Assembly (NCBI GenBank): GCA_964461835.1
Contig: CAYWVO010000001.1
Coordinates: 1-64,000 of the forward strand
Source: CAYWVO01 sp964461835
GTDB lineage: Bacteria; Zixibacteria; MSB-5A5; WJJR01; JAJRUJ01
DNA: 64,000 nucleotides
Direction: 5' to 3'
Below the pieces are notes generated by a model. The model saw only the letters and a list, made by a program, of their open reading frames with translations, was not told where the DNA came from and did no database searches. The position numbers and the translations under genes were made by a program. Position 1 is the first letter of the stretch; each line of letters begins with the position of its first letter. This document shows positions 17,334 to 26,449 of this stretch, piece by piece.

Positions 17334-19475
17334 TTATCCGGTCTGGGATTCTTTCCCGTGATGCAGCGGCAACCGGATGAGAAATGTGGTTCCGGCATCT
17401 GGTGTTGACTGGACATCAATGCTCCCGGCAAAGTCTGCCACAATCCGCGCCGTAATTGCCAGCCCCAAGCCGGTGCCATGCTCCCGCGTGGTGTAATACG
17501 GCTGAAATATCTTTTTTTGTTCATCCGGTGAAATCCCGGGACCGGTGTCGGTGATAGCGATCAGCACGGTTTGGGAATCGTAATCCAGCTGCGCGTTCAG
17601 GGTTACTTTTCCCTGCGGGGGTGTGAAGGCGATGGCGTTGCCGAGAATATTAATCAACGCCTTCTTTAACTCCGCCGGGACACCATACACGTGGATATCA
17701 TCCGCACTCTGCACGTCAAGCTGAATGTCCTTGCTTTGTGCCTCGTGGACTAAGAGTGCGGCAACTTCTTCTACGACCCGACCCAGGGTAAAGGATTGGG
17801 GTTGTTCCCGTGGCGGGTGGGCGAGATCGAGAAATTCATTGATGATCGTGTCGAGCCGTCGGGTCTCTTTGACAATGGAGGTTGTCATGCGGTTGAATTC
17901 CTCGGCGTCTTCGGCGACGGTGAACTCCATGGCGAGGCGTTGCGCCGCCAAGGCGATGGCGTTGAGTGGATTGCGAATTTCGTGGGCCACTCCCGCGGCC
18001 ATGTTGCCCATTTCCGACAACCGCTCAGCCCGCCGGATTCGCTCCGCCAACCGGCGTGATTCCGTTTGGTCCACAATCACTGCGACGGCGCCGCTGGTGG
18101 TCTCCTCGGCGGTCTTGATCGGCGCAGTACTCACAGACAACTGCTGCTCAACCTCACCGGCCTGCCGAGTCCAATCGCTGTTGAACGACTGTTCCTGTCC
18201 AGTTGCTACCTGCTTGAGATGAACCTCGTCATCGGGGAATATTTTTTCGACCGCTGAACCCAGTGCAGCGGCGGCAGGGATGGTGAACAGTTGCTCCGCC
18301 GCCGGATTGAAATGCGTAATACGGTTGCTTGCATCGATGGCTACCACGGCGCTGTCCATCGCATCCAGGACCTGGCCGGTCAGCGTTTGGATCTGAGCAT
18401 AAGAGCGCCGGACTGTTTGCAAACTCTGTCGGGCCAACACCAGACCGGCGATCACTACGGTCAGAAGTCCGAGGAAAACCGTGGAAACCAGCAACTGATT
18501 GCCAAATTGCGAGGTGGCTTCACGCAAGGCTCGGAGACTCAGCCCCACCCGGAGAATACCGTTCGGTACATGGGCGGAGAGAAACGGTCGCGCAGCCTCC
18601 CAAACTTGTTGACCTTCAAACGTCAATTCGCGGGTGCGGGTGGTGTTTTCGGCAATGGTCTCTATCAGAAACGGATCGTTGGCGATTCGCAGCACCGGTT
18701 TCACCGGGCGGGAGGCGAAGAGGATGCCATCCGGGGTTTGCAGCAGGATATAATCGATACCGGCTTTCTGACCCACCTGCTGAATCAGGTGGCCAATGCC
18801 GATTTCGTTGAGCACCTCTTCAATTCGCGTGGTCTTGCGCCAGACGGAGCAGATTTCTCCCGACGCGTTTCCCTGGACAAAGGCGCCAATCCACTCTTCC
18901 CCGGTTGCCTCATCAGTATGGTACAAGGTTTCCCAGGGGGTAAACCCGCGACGGATATTTTCGTATGCCGCGGTGATTTCTTCTTGTTGTGCTCCAATGA
19001 ATCCGGCCAGGAAATCCGGCTCGGCCAGGATTTCATCGGTCGGCGAGACCAACAACACGCCATCAAGATCATGCTCCCAGATAATCTCTTGTAAATCAGA
19101 TTTCGTCGCCGAGGAAAATGAAATGGAAATCGAGGCCAGTCGCGCCTCATCGGCAAGATTTTGAATCTGCTGGAGTCGCATGAACTGATTCGCTTGCGCG
19201 GTGATCTCCGCAGATTGCATCAGTGATTCCAGCAGGGCCCGACCCTGGCGATCGGTAGCATCCAGGAGAGATGAGCGAAAAGCCCGGTAGCCCATGTAGG
19301 CCCAGACGCCGAACATGATTGCCACCGCGACGCCTAAAAGCACCAAATGCCAGGGCGTCACCGGAATCCGGAATCGCGGGGCCGGGGAATTGGCAGGTGG
19401 GGCGGTCTTGTTGGTTACCGAGGCCATTGCGGTAGGTAATCGCGTACGTGGGTCGCCGTCAACATATTCTCCCAT
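17334..19475 (-). CDS. membrane sensor histidine kinase, NtrB/AtoS type
   Basis: Sensor kinase with a short cytoplasmic start, a first membrane helix (about residues 37-60), a large extracytoplasmic sensor region of about 265 residues, a second membrane helix (LLVSTVFLGLLTVVIAGLVLA), a PAS domain (AMDSAVVAIDASNRITHFNPAAEQLF), HisKA with GVAHEIRNPLNAIALAAQR, and a HATPase ending in GTGLGLAITARIVADFAGSI. I choose the ATG at 19475 because GAGG lies just upstream; the frame stays open to a GTG at 19529 that lacks a ribosome site. No response regulator gene is adjacent. Its kinase core resembles those paired with NtrC-type sigma-54 activators. Confidence 0.92.
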   Translation of the reverse strand: MGEYVDGDPRTRLPTAMASVTNKTAPPANSPAPRFRIPVTPWHLVLLGVAVAIMFGVWAYMGYRAFRSSLLDATDRQGRALLESLMQSAEITAQANQFMRLQQIQNLADEARLASISISFSSATKSDLQEIIWEHDLDGVLLVSPTDEILAEPDFLAGFIGAQQEEITAAYENIRRGFTPWETLYHTDEATGEEWIGAFVQGNASGEICSVWRKTTRIEEVLNEIGIGHLIQQVGQKAGIDYILLQTPDGILFASRPVKPVLRIANDPFLIETIAENTTRTRELTFEGQQVWEAARPFLSAHVPNGILRVGLSLRALREATSQFGNQLLVSTVFLGLLTVVIAGLVLARQSLQTVRRSYAQIQTLTGQVLDAMDSAVVAIDASNRITHFNPAAEQLFTIPAAAALGSAVEKIFPDDEVHLKQVATGQEQSFNSDWTRQAGEVEQQLSVSTAPIKTAEETTSGAVAVIVDQTESRRLAERIRRAERLSEMGNMAAGVAHEIRNPLNAIALAAQRLAMEFTVAEDAEEFNRMTTSIVKETRRLDTIINEFLDLAHPPREQPQSFTLGRVVEEVAALLVHEAQSKDIQLDVQSADDIHVYGVPAELKKALINILGNAIAFTPPQGKVTLNAQLDYDSQTVLIAITDTGPGISPDEQKKIFQPYYTTREHGTGLGLAITARIVADFAGSIDVQSTPDAGTTFLIRLPLHHGKESQTG

Positions 19476-19626
19476 CGGGTACCTCACGGGAAGAGCCGCT
19501 TCACTCTCAGCCCTGTATTTCCGATACACTTAGAAGAAGGGGTGGCGCCCGCATACCGCGGGCATTATCCTCCAATCCAAACGCAAGTGGGTACATCATC
19601 ATACACCGTCAACGTCGGGATACAGC

Positions 19627-21591
19627 GTGAACCCTGAACCCTATAGCTGGTCAAATGCCCCGAAAGTGACCGAACCAGCGGGGAAGCCGCCGGCGACAGT
19701 TACCAGTTGGACAATTGGGACTATCGTTTTCATCGGTGCGCTGGTTCTCTATACCATAACAATGGCGCGCAGTGTGGGGTGGTGGGATTCCGGTGAACTG
19801 ATTGCCAACGCACATATCCTGGGCATTCCGCATCGACCGGGTTTTCCGTTATATATTCTCCTGGCGCGCATTTTCAGCTTGTCGCCGTTGGGGGATGTCT
19901 TCACGCGGATAAACTTTTTCTCGGCCATCTGTGGGGCCGCCGCACTGGGATTGTTCGCCTTTGCCTCGATCAGGCTATTGTCACGCTCGGTCAAGCAGCA
20001 GTGGCCAGTACTCAGTGTTGGATTTTTGGGTGCGGTGGCAATCTTAACAACCTATAGCGTGTGGATTCAGGCGGTTCGGGCGGAGGTCTACGCGCTTAAC
20101 CTGTTGATTGTCTGCGTGTTATACACGCTCCTGGTTACTGCATCCGTCTCGGATGCGAAATCCGGCGGCATTCGTACACGCAATATTTACGCTGCGGCAT
20201 TTCTATTTGGGCTTGGTCTCGGTGGGCATCATGCGACATTGCTCTCGACTGCCCCTGCCTTTGTGATTTTGATTTGGTCCCTGCTGGGGCGGCGGTTCTG
20301 GCGACCGGGATTTTTGTTGATTTTCACTTCAATGATATTCCTGGGACTATCGATTTACCTGTATTTGCCGCTACGTGCAGCTCTTTCCCCGACGCTGGCC
20401 TGGGGATGGTCAGACAGTTCACTAGGACCCGGCGCAGAGACAGTGCTGGCGTTCGATGCATTCTCCTATTTGGCCAACATTTCCCTTCCGGTAGTTTTTT
20501 CGAAGATGCGGCAATCGATGCAGCTCATTGGCGTAACCTTAGGCTGGCCCGTGATTGTTTTGGCTCTGGTTGGTTTTGCGATAAATTTCGGTCGCGCCTG
20601 GCGCTGGGTTGTCTTTTCTCTGCTTTTGATTCTCGGCAATCTCCTGTGTGTCGGAATTCTCGCTACTGAGTTTATTGAATGGAATGCTGATTTGCATGGG
20701 TATCTCCTGCCAAGTATTTTAGCCTTTACAATTGGTATCCTCTTCGGCTTGCATTTCTTCCTCCACCGCGGAACGGGATTACTCGACCGGGTCATGCGTG
20801 GTTCGTATATCCGTACGGCGGCCAAAACGGGTTTGGCGGCGATTGCGGTTACATTTGCCGTTACTCCGACGATGCTGGCCTGGCCGCTCTGTGATCTCTC
20901 GGACAATTTTCTTGCTCGTGATTTGGGGCAGGAAACCCTGGTGAATGTGCCACACAAATCAGTCATCATGATCGATAACACCAATTGGAATTTCGTTCTC
21001 CGTGGCTTGCAATTGGCCGCGGAGGTCCGGCCGGATGTGGCCATCGTCAATCGTGGGCTTCTGCCTGCCCCGTGGTACCGGCACCAGTGTCACCGTCGCT
21101 ACCCGGAGCTAGTTGAGGCAGTTGAATTACCGGACACTACTGCCCCTGCTCAACTTTTGCAGTGGGCCGACCGTGTGCAGAATGCAGGGTGGAAAGTATA
21201 TTGGCAGTTCACTGAACGGGATCTCCCTCATTTTCGGCGGTTCCGGCCGGAAGGGCATCTCTATCGACTGGCCATGCCGGATTCGGCCATTGCCGACTCC
21301 ATTCTGCGGCAACAGGAATATTTTGAGGAGGCGTCTCGCTTCTATTCCGCAACAGAGATCTTGAAAAAGGATATGGACGGGCAAGGCGTCTATATTCAGA
21401 ACTTGTATCGCGCCGGCTTATTCTATGAGCGCTGGGGATTGCTGACCCGCGCGCGGGAAGTATACAAACGGGCCCTGGCAGTGAATCCGCGTGAAGCGAC
21501 GGTGCTGGCCGCTTTGTTTCAACTGGAGATCAAACGCGCGCAGCAAATCACCCAATCCGATGACTCGTCTGGAGATAATGGCGAGCGCTAG
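19627..21591 (+). CDS. DUF2723 multi-pass membrane protein with C-terminal TPR-like tail
   Basis: A 654-residue protein with about eleven membrane helices followed by a soluble tail. The DUF2723 signature is very clear near residue 50: GWWDSGELIANAHILGIPHRPGFPLY. The acidic/aromatic loop after helix 1 (WDSGE) is the feature shared with the GT-C glycosyltransferase-like fold, so transfer of a lipid-linked sugar outside the membrane is plausible but unproven. The C-terminal part has a helical repeat YNLYRAGLFYERWGLLTRAREVYKRAL-like region (about 600-650). Start is GTG 19627 with a weak GGGA. The TPR lipoprotein at 21681 follows on the same strand. Confidence 0.85.
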   Translation: MNPEPYSWSNAPKVTEPAGKPPATVTSWTIGTIVFIGALVLYTITMARSVGWWDSGELIANAHILGIPHRPGFPLYILLARIFSLSPLGDVFTRINFFSAICGAAALGLFAFASIRLLSRSVKQQWPVLSVGFLGAVAILTTYSVWIQAVRAEVYALNLLIVCVLYTLLVTASVSDAKSGGIRTRNIYAAAFLFGLGLGGHHATLLSTAPAFVILIWSLLGRRFWRPGFLLIFTSMIFLGLSIYLYLPLRAALSPTLAWGWSDSSLGPGAETVLAFDAFSYLANISLPVVFSKMRQSMQLIGVTLGWPVIVLALVGFAINFGRAWRWVVFSLLLILGNLLCVGILATEFIEWNADLHGYLLPSILAFTIGILFGLHFFLHRGTGLLDRVMRGSYIRTAAKTGLAAIAVTFAVTPTMLAWPLCDLSDNFLARDLGQETLVNVPHKSVIMIDNTNWNFVLRGLQLAAEVRPDVAIVNRGLLPAPWYRHQCHRRYPELVEAVELPDTTAPAQLLQWADRVQNAGWKVYWQFTERDLPHFRRFRPEGHLYRLAMPDSAIADSILRQQEYFEEASRFYSATEILKKDMDGQGVYIQNLYRAGLFYERWGLLTRAREVYKRALAVNPREATVLAALFQLEIKRAQQITQSDDSSGDNGER

Positions 21592-21680
21592 GGTTTCGCT
21601 GGCGGCAATGCTGCCCTGAGAATTGCTGTCCGATTCCCGCTTGACGTGCTCTCCACCGGCCGGTAGATTACCGCAGCAAA

Positions 21681-23282
21681 ATGAATAGGTGGAGACATTA
21701 TCATAAAACCGTAATCTCCTGCGGTTTCGTTTGTGTCCTCGGCTGCTGCTTGTTGCTTGGTGTCGGGTGCGGAGGGAATCCCAGCGCTGCGTATCTGTAC
21801 CAACTGGAGAAACTCTACTACCAAGCTGAGCGGGGAGCATCACTGCTTAGTATCGAATCGAGCCAGATTCAGGAATCTGAACTGCTGCGTCTGGCCGGAC
21901 TCTACGATGCGGTGATCCTTTACTACCAGGAGTACAAAGATAAGTTCAGCACAACACCGGGGTCGGTGGAGGCAACAGCCGCTGACACCTTGTTCACGGA
22001 GGTCCCACCGCCGGACGAGTTGTCTGTCCGCTATGTGGCGGCCACCCTGGCGATACGCAGCAGCTTGCGCAAGGCAGCACTCCTGGCCGGTACGGATAAA
22101 TTCGCCGAAGCGATAGAGACCTATCGCAGTATCCCGACAGTATATCCGGGAATGGTCGATTATCATTCCGTTGCCGCCTTTGAGCTGGCGAGCTCATACA
22201 CGCGCAGTGGTCAATGGGAAGAGGCCCTGGAGGTATATCACACGCTGATGTATGAGCATCAGGCTCCCGCCGATACCATCTCCCGGTATGATGTCCGCTG
22301 GTTGGAACTCCCGCTACAAATCGTGCGTTCGTATCGTCTGCGAAACGACACGACGGCAGCCCGGGCCTGGCTGGATAGCGCCTTGATTTTTTACGACCGT
22401 GTGATTGCCGAATATCAAACCGGCACCGCGGCCACCCTGGCCAGAACCCACGCGGCATCGACCCACCGCCTGCTGGGCGAATACGACGAAGCGATCGACC
22501 GGTATCGGTCGATAGTCGACAGTGCCGGACGAACGATTCCTCAGGCGCAATTGGAAATTGGCAATATCCTTTATGAGAACTTAAACCGTCCGGACAGCGC
22601 GTTGAATGTGTTCAAACGACTGGTGGTCCAACGGCCGAATACGGAACCCGCGACGGTGGCCCAGACGAAGATTGCGGCAATTTTAATCGAGCGCGGCCAA
22701 TACGAGGAAGCCCGCGACCTCCTCCGCCCACTGAAGGCGGCGTATGAAAAGCGCGGCCAATTGGTCGCGGGGATTTTACTGCTCATCGGCAGAACGTACG
22801 AGGCAGAAGGCGCCTGGGACCGAGCGCTCAACGAGTACTCGTGGTTGATTGAGAATTTCCCCGACATGAGGCAGTCACTCGATATTTATCTTCATGTGAT
22901 TTCCAGTATGGTACAGGAAGACAACATGAGAATCGCCGAGCAGTGGCAACGCAAAGCAGTCGATCATTTTTCCGAGGTGATTGAACGCAATCCAGAGACC
23001 GAACTTGCTGCGGCTGCACAAAAGAACCTGGCCCGGAGCTGGTTGATTTTATCCGAGTGGAAACGGGCAGCAGAGGCATATCACGATTTGATTGAAACAT
23101 ATCCGGGAGCGCCGAATGTGGTGGAATCGTACCTTGAACTCTCGGCGATTTATGCCGATCGTCTGGACCGCCCCGAGCAGGGAATCGAGGTGCTCCAGGC
23201 TCTACTCGAACGGTTCCCGTCCCTGTCATTTCGCGATGATATTGAGGCACGGATCGATGCACTCCGCGCCCGCATGTCGTAG
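21681..23282 (+). CDS. TPR-repeat lipoprotein
   Basis: A 533-residue exported protein. The N-terminus has a signal sequence rich in cysteines; the lipid-modified residue could be C22 (CVLGC) or C30 (LGVGC). The rest is made of helical repeats resembling Sel1/TPR or BamD/YbgF-type units, for example EEALEVYHTLMYEHQ, EYDEAIDRYRSIVD, YEEARDLLRPLKAAYEKRG, WDRALNEYSWLIENFP and WKRAAEAYHDLIETYP. No enzyme motif is visible. Such proteins often scaffold outer-membrane or periplasmic complexes. It follows the DUF2723-TPR gene and precedes a secreted protein with 67-nt spacing. Confidence 0.85.
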   Translation: MNRWRHYHKTVISCGFVCVLGCCLLLGVGCGGNPSAAYLYQLEKLYYQAERGASLLSIESSQIQESELLRLAGLYDAVILYYQEYKDKFSTTPGSVEATAADTLFTEVPPPDELSVRYVAATLAIRSSLRKAALLAGTDKFAEAIETYRSIPTVYPGMVDYHSVAAFELASSYTRSGQWEEALEVYHTLMYEHQAPADTISRYDVRWLELPLQIVRSYRLRNDTTAARAWLDSALIFYDRVIAEYQTGTAATLARTHAASTHRLLGEYDEAIDRYRSIVDSAGRTIPQAQLEIGNILYENLNRPDSALNVFKRLVVQRPNTEPATVAQTKIAAILIERGQYEEARDLLRPLKAAYEKRGQLVAGILLLIGRTYEAEGAWDRALNEYSWLIENFPDMRQSLDIYLHVISSMVQEDNMRIAEQWQRKAVDHFSEVIERNPETELAAAAQKNLARSWLILSEWKRAAEAYHDLIETYPGAPNVVESYLELSAIYADRLDRPEQGIEVLQALLERFPSLSFRDDIEARIDALRARMS

Positions 23283-23349
23283 AGTTAAGCATTACCGGGA
23301 ACACGCTCCGCCAGCCAGTGTACATCTGCTTAGAGGATGGAGATCGTAG

Positions 23350-23931
23350 ATGAAGTCGTACGCCGCCACCGGTTTTTTCGTACTGCAGTTGGTGCTTTGC
23401 CTTACCGGAACTGCCATGGCCGGTGACCCGGAGGACGCGTTTGGCAATCCCGACCGCGTGACGGCCAAAATCGCCTCCTTAGCGAAGCGCGGCCAGTGGA
23501 TCGTTGGGATCTATCTTCAGAATGACGAGGAACTTGCGGCAATCACGGTCCCCTTACGTTACGGCACGTCTGTGGGTGAATACAGATTTGACTCGGCGAG
23601 TTACGTGCAGACACGGGTCAAAGATTTCGCCTTGAGAATCACCAATAATCTGGATACGACCAATGCGGTACAGGTCGGCCTTCTCCATGCGCTCGGGGGC
23701 AATGAGCCCCCGCTGGGTCCCGGTATTGGGCCGGTAGCCTGGCTCTACTTTACACAGCAGGACACCGCCAGCGGTGTGTATCCCCCGGCGATTGATACCA
23801 CGTTTTTCCCACCGTATAATCACCTCCAGTTGGTGACGTTGGGTGCGGAGGCGATTACTCCGATTTTTGAGACGGTCAATTCTGATACATTCACCACTTT
23901 TGAGAACCTCGGTTCTAAGACGCGGCGTTGA
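23350..23931 (+). CDS. secreted protein of unknown function
   Basis: A 193-residue protein with a clear signal peptide (cleavage probably after TAMA, about residue 24). The mature part is beta-rich, with GQWIVGIYLQNDEELAAITVPLRYGTS near its start and an aromatic/proline-rich end. The phrase of a strand, NDEELAAITVPLRYG, resembles a motif I associate with cohesin-like secreted proteins of uncultured lineages, but the similarity is weak and I do not assign a family. GGAG precedes the ATG. It lies upstream of a carboxypeptidase that ends in a dockerin-like domain. Confidence 0.7.
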   Translation: MKSYAATGFFVLQLVLCLTGTAMAGDPEDAFGNPDRVTAKIASLAKRGQWIVGIYLQNDEELAAITVPLRYGTSVGEYRFDSASYVQTRVKDFALRITNNLDTTNAVQVGLLHALGGNEPPLGPGIGPVAWLYFTQQDTASGVYPPAIDTTFFPPYNHLQLVTLGAEAITPIFETVNSDTFTTFENLGSKTRR

Positions 23932-24119
23932 CCGCGTGCATTGCCGTATCGCGATAGCATCCGCGAAAATTCCTTGTCAAACACGCACTTTAAGCTATCT
24001 TATAACGTGATGGATTAACGGTGGGACCGTGGGGCATCGCCGAAAGGCACCGGGACGGGTGGTCATTAATTGTACTCACGCCAGAGGTACTTCGCTCATG
24101 TGTTTCAATGGGAGGAATT

Positions 24120-26330
24120 ATGTCATATCGCCGTAGAGTAATTGGTCTTGTACTGACAGCCTCGTTGTTTGGCTTGTTTTGCGGTAGTGCGCTGGCTGAT
24201 GACGACCTGGATCGTATCCGCGCCCGGAAGATCGTGGCTACGTGGCACTTCGTCGAGAAAGCCGAGATGCATGAGGCGTTCGCCGAACACCTGGATATCC
24301 TCAAATTCGACTACGGTCGATCGATTCGTTTTCTGACCGATGAAGCCCGGCTCCGGGAATTGCAGGCGCGGGGATATGACATCACTATTGAGATTCCTGA
24401 TATCTACGCCCATCACCGGACACGTCTTGCGCCGGTCTCTATGGGTGGCTATCGGACGTTCGATGAAATCGTGGCCACGATGGATACGCTCACGGCGCTC
24501 AATCCGGCCATTTGTTCGGATAAGTTTTCGATCGGACAGACGATCGAAGGACGCGAGATGTGGGTTATCAAGATTTCGGATAATGTCGCCGTCGACGAAG
24601 ATGAACCGGAGTCATTTTTTGACGCCGCGATCCATGCCCGCGAAGTGATCACGCCCGCCGTGCTGCTGGAAACGATGCGGACGTTGATTGAAGGATATGG
24701 CGTTGATACGTTCCTGACACGTCTGGTGGACACCCGGGAGGTGTGGTTTCTGCCCTGCTTTAATGCTGATGGATACGCGTATAACGAAGTGATCGCGCCG
24801 AACGGCGGGGGCATGTGGCGGAAAAATCGTCGCGATAACGGAAACGGCACCTATGGCGTAGACCTGAATCGCAATTTCCCGTATGCCTGGGGCTATGACA
24901 ATTCCGGGTCTTCCCCTTCTCCCGGTGATGAAACATTCCGTGGTATTTCCGCGGCATCCGAACCGGAAACGCAGAATTACCTTGCCTTTGTCGAGAGTCG
25001 GAATTTTGTCACCCACATCAATGTTCATTCCTACTCAAATCTGATCCTGTGGCCGTACGGCTACGATTATAATATCTATGCCCCGGATCATGATTTATTC
25101 ACGTTCATGGGTGATTCTATGGCCACGTTTAATGGTTATACCCCGTCGGTCGGTTGGCATTTGTATCCAGCAAACGGCACAACCGACGACTGGATGTACG
25201 GCGAGCAGACGACCAAGAACAAGATTTACAGTTTCGTTTTCGAAATCGGCTCAAGCTCAGACGGGTTCTGGCCGGCGACCTACCGTATTCCGGAACTGGT
25301 AAACGAAAATATCCCCTGCATTTTGTACTTAATCGATATGGCCAGCCACCCGGAACAAGCAGGACCGCCACTGGCACCGCAATGGACCAAGGTGGACACC
25401 TTTGCATCCGGTTTCTTTGATTTGAGCTGGAGCCAGCCAGGCAACGGTAACATTATCGATTACTACACCATCTTCGAATTGTCCGGCCCCCAAGTCGGCA
25501 CCGAGGACGCAGAATCCGGTTGGGACCGCTGGGTCAATGACGGATTCCTGCGACAGATTGGGAGACGGTACGAGGGATCATTCGCCTTCCATTCATCCTG
25601 GGGGGACAACCTCTATCACACGATGACGACCAAATACGCCCTAACCGTGCCCGTGGGTGGCGAGCTGACCTTTTACACCTGGTATGACATAGAGGAAGAC
25701 TGGGACTACGCCTATGTGGAAGTTGCTACCGCCGCCACCGGTCCCTTCACGCCGATTGCGGGCGATATCACGCGCATGACCAATCCGAACGGTAACAACC
25801 GGGGGAATGGCATCACCGGCTCGTCCGCGGGATGGATTCCGGCGACTTTTGACCTGTCGGCATATGAGGGTCAGGATATCTTCCTTCGCTTCACGTATGA
25901 GACGGACGCGTATGTCCACAACGAGGGATTCTTCGTTGATCTCATCAACCCGGTCGCCTGGTTCGACAACGAGACCGAACTGGAAACTGCTTATGAAGAC
26001 TCCGTTCTATCATTTTATGACCAAGCAGTCGGCGACTATTATTATTCAGTCATGGCCACCGACACCGACGGTCAAGCCGGGCCAGTGTCAGAGGTCAAAC
26101 AAGTGACAGTCACAGGGTCCGTGCTGTACGGCGATTTAAGCGGCGAGGGAGAAATTAACCCGCTGGATGTGGTGTGGCTGGTCAACTATGTCTACCGAGA
26201 TGGTCCACCGCCGGTGGTCGAAGGTGCGCAGTACATTGATGGCAACAGCACGTGCGATCCCACGGATGTGCAGTACCTTGTGGGCCATGTGTATAAACAA
26301 ATGCCGCCCCCGCTCGGCTGGGGTGAGTAG
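24120..26330 (+). CDS. secreted M14 zinc carboxypeptidase with MAM-like and dockerin-like C-terminal domains
   Basis: A 736-residue secreted metallopeptidase. Signal peptide (residues 1-26, ending GSALA). A short propeptide precedes the M14 domain, whose zinc and catalytic residues are all visible: HAREVITP (zinc His and Glu), VDLNRNFPY (substrate Asn-Arg), HINVHSYSNLILWPYGY (zinc His) and FVFEIGSS (general base Glu). After about residue 430 comes a beta-sandwich region of the kind found beside M14 and M6 peptidases (SGWDRW...LTFYTWYDIEEDWDYAYVEV). The last 65 residues carry two dockerin-like calcium loops: GDLSGEGEINPLDVVWLVNYVY and a second with NSTCDPTDVQYLVGHVY. The ATG at 24120 has a perfect GGAGG; the longer frame from 24021 lacks one. 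A terminator follows. Confidence 0.93.
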   Translation: MSYRRRVIGLVLTASLFGLFCGSALADDDLDRIRARKIVATWHFVEKAEMHEAFAEHLDILKFDYGRSIRFLTDEARLRELQARGYDITIEIPDIYAHHRTRLAPVSMGGYRTFDEIVATMDTLTALNPAICSDKFSIGQTIEGREMWVIKISDNVAVDEDEPESFFDAAIHAREVITPAVLLETMRTLIEGYGVDTFLTRLVDTREVWFLPCFNADGYAYNEVIAPNGGGMWRKNRRDNGNGTYGVDLNRNFPYAWGYDNSGSSPSPGDETFRGISAASEPETQNYLAFVESRNFVTHINVHSYSNLILWPYGYDYNIYAPDHDLFTFMGDSMATFNGYTPSVGWHLYPANGTTDDWMYGEQTTKNKIYSFVFEIGSSSDGFWPATYRIPELVNENIPCILYLIDMASHPEQAGPPLAPQWTKVDTFASGFFDLSWSQPGNGNIIDYYTIFELSGPQVGTEDAESGWDRWVNDGFLRQIGRRYEGSFAFHSSWGDNLYHTMTTKYALTVPVGGELTFYTWYDIEEDWDYAYVEVATAATGPFTPIAGDITRMTNPNGNNRGNGITGSSAGWIPATFDLSAYEGQDIFLRFTYETDAYVHNEGFFVDLINPVAWFDNETELETAYEDSVLSFYDQAVGDYYYSVMATDTDGQAGPVSEVKQVTVTGSVLYGDLSGEGEINPLDVVWLVNYVYRDGPPPVVEGAQYIDGNSTCDPTDVQYLVGHVYKQMPPPLGWGE

Positions 26331-26349
26331 GAATAAGGCAGCGTTTTGA

Positions 26350-26378
26350 AACGGCGTCCCCGAGGACGCCGTTTTTTT
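26350..26378 (+). terminator. rho-independent terminator after the M14 carboxypeptidase
   Basis: AACGGCGTCC (26350-26359), 4-base loop, GGACGCCGTT and a run of Ts to 26378. Strong stem with an ideal T-tract on the + strand, 20 bases after the stop codon. Confidence 0.95.
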
Positions 26379-26449
26379 GTGGAATTTTGTGAATTCCAAT
26401 GGTTATTACGGGTGATTGCCGTACCTAAGGAGGAAGTCGCCGGGAGGTC

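Noticed and set aside
17725..19094. Long + strand frames (165 and 267 codons) opposite the NtrB-like kinase
   Set aside because: Antisense shadows of a clear kinase; amino-acid composition is unlike a protein.
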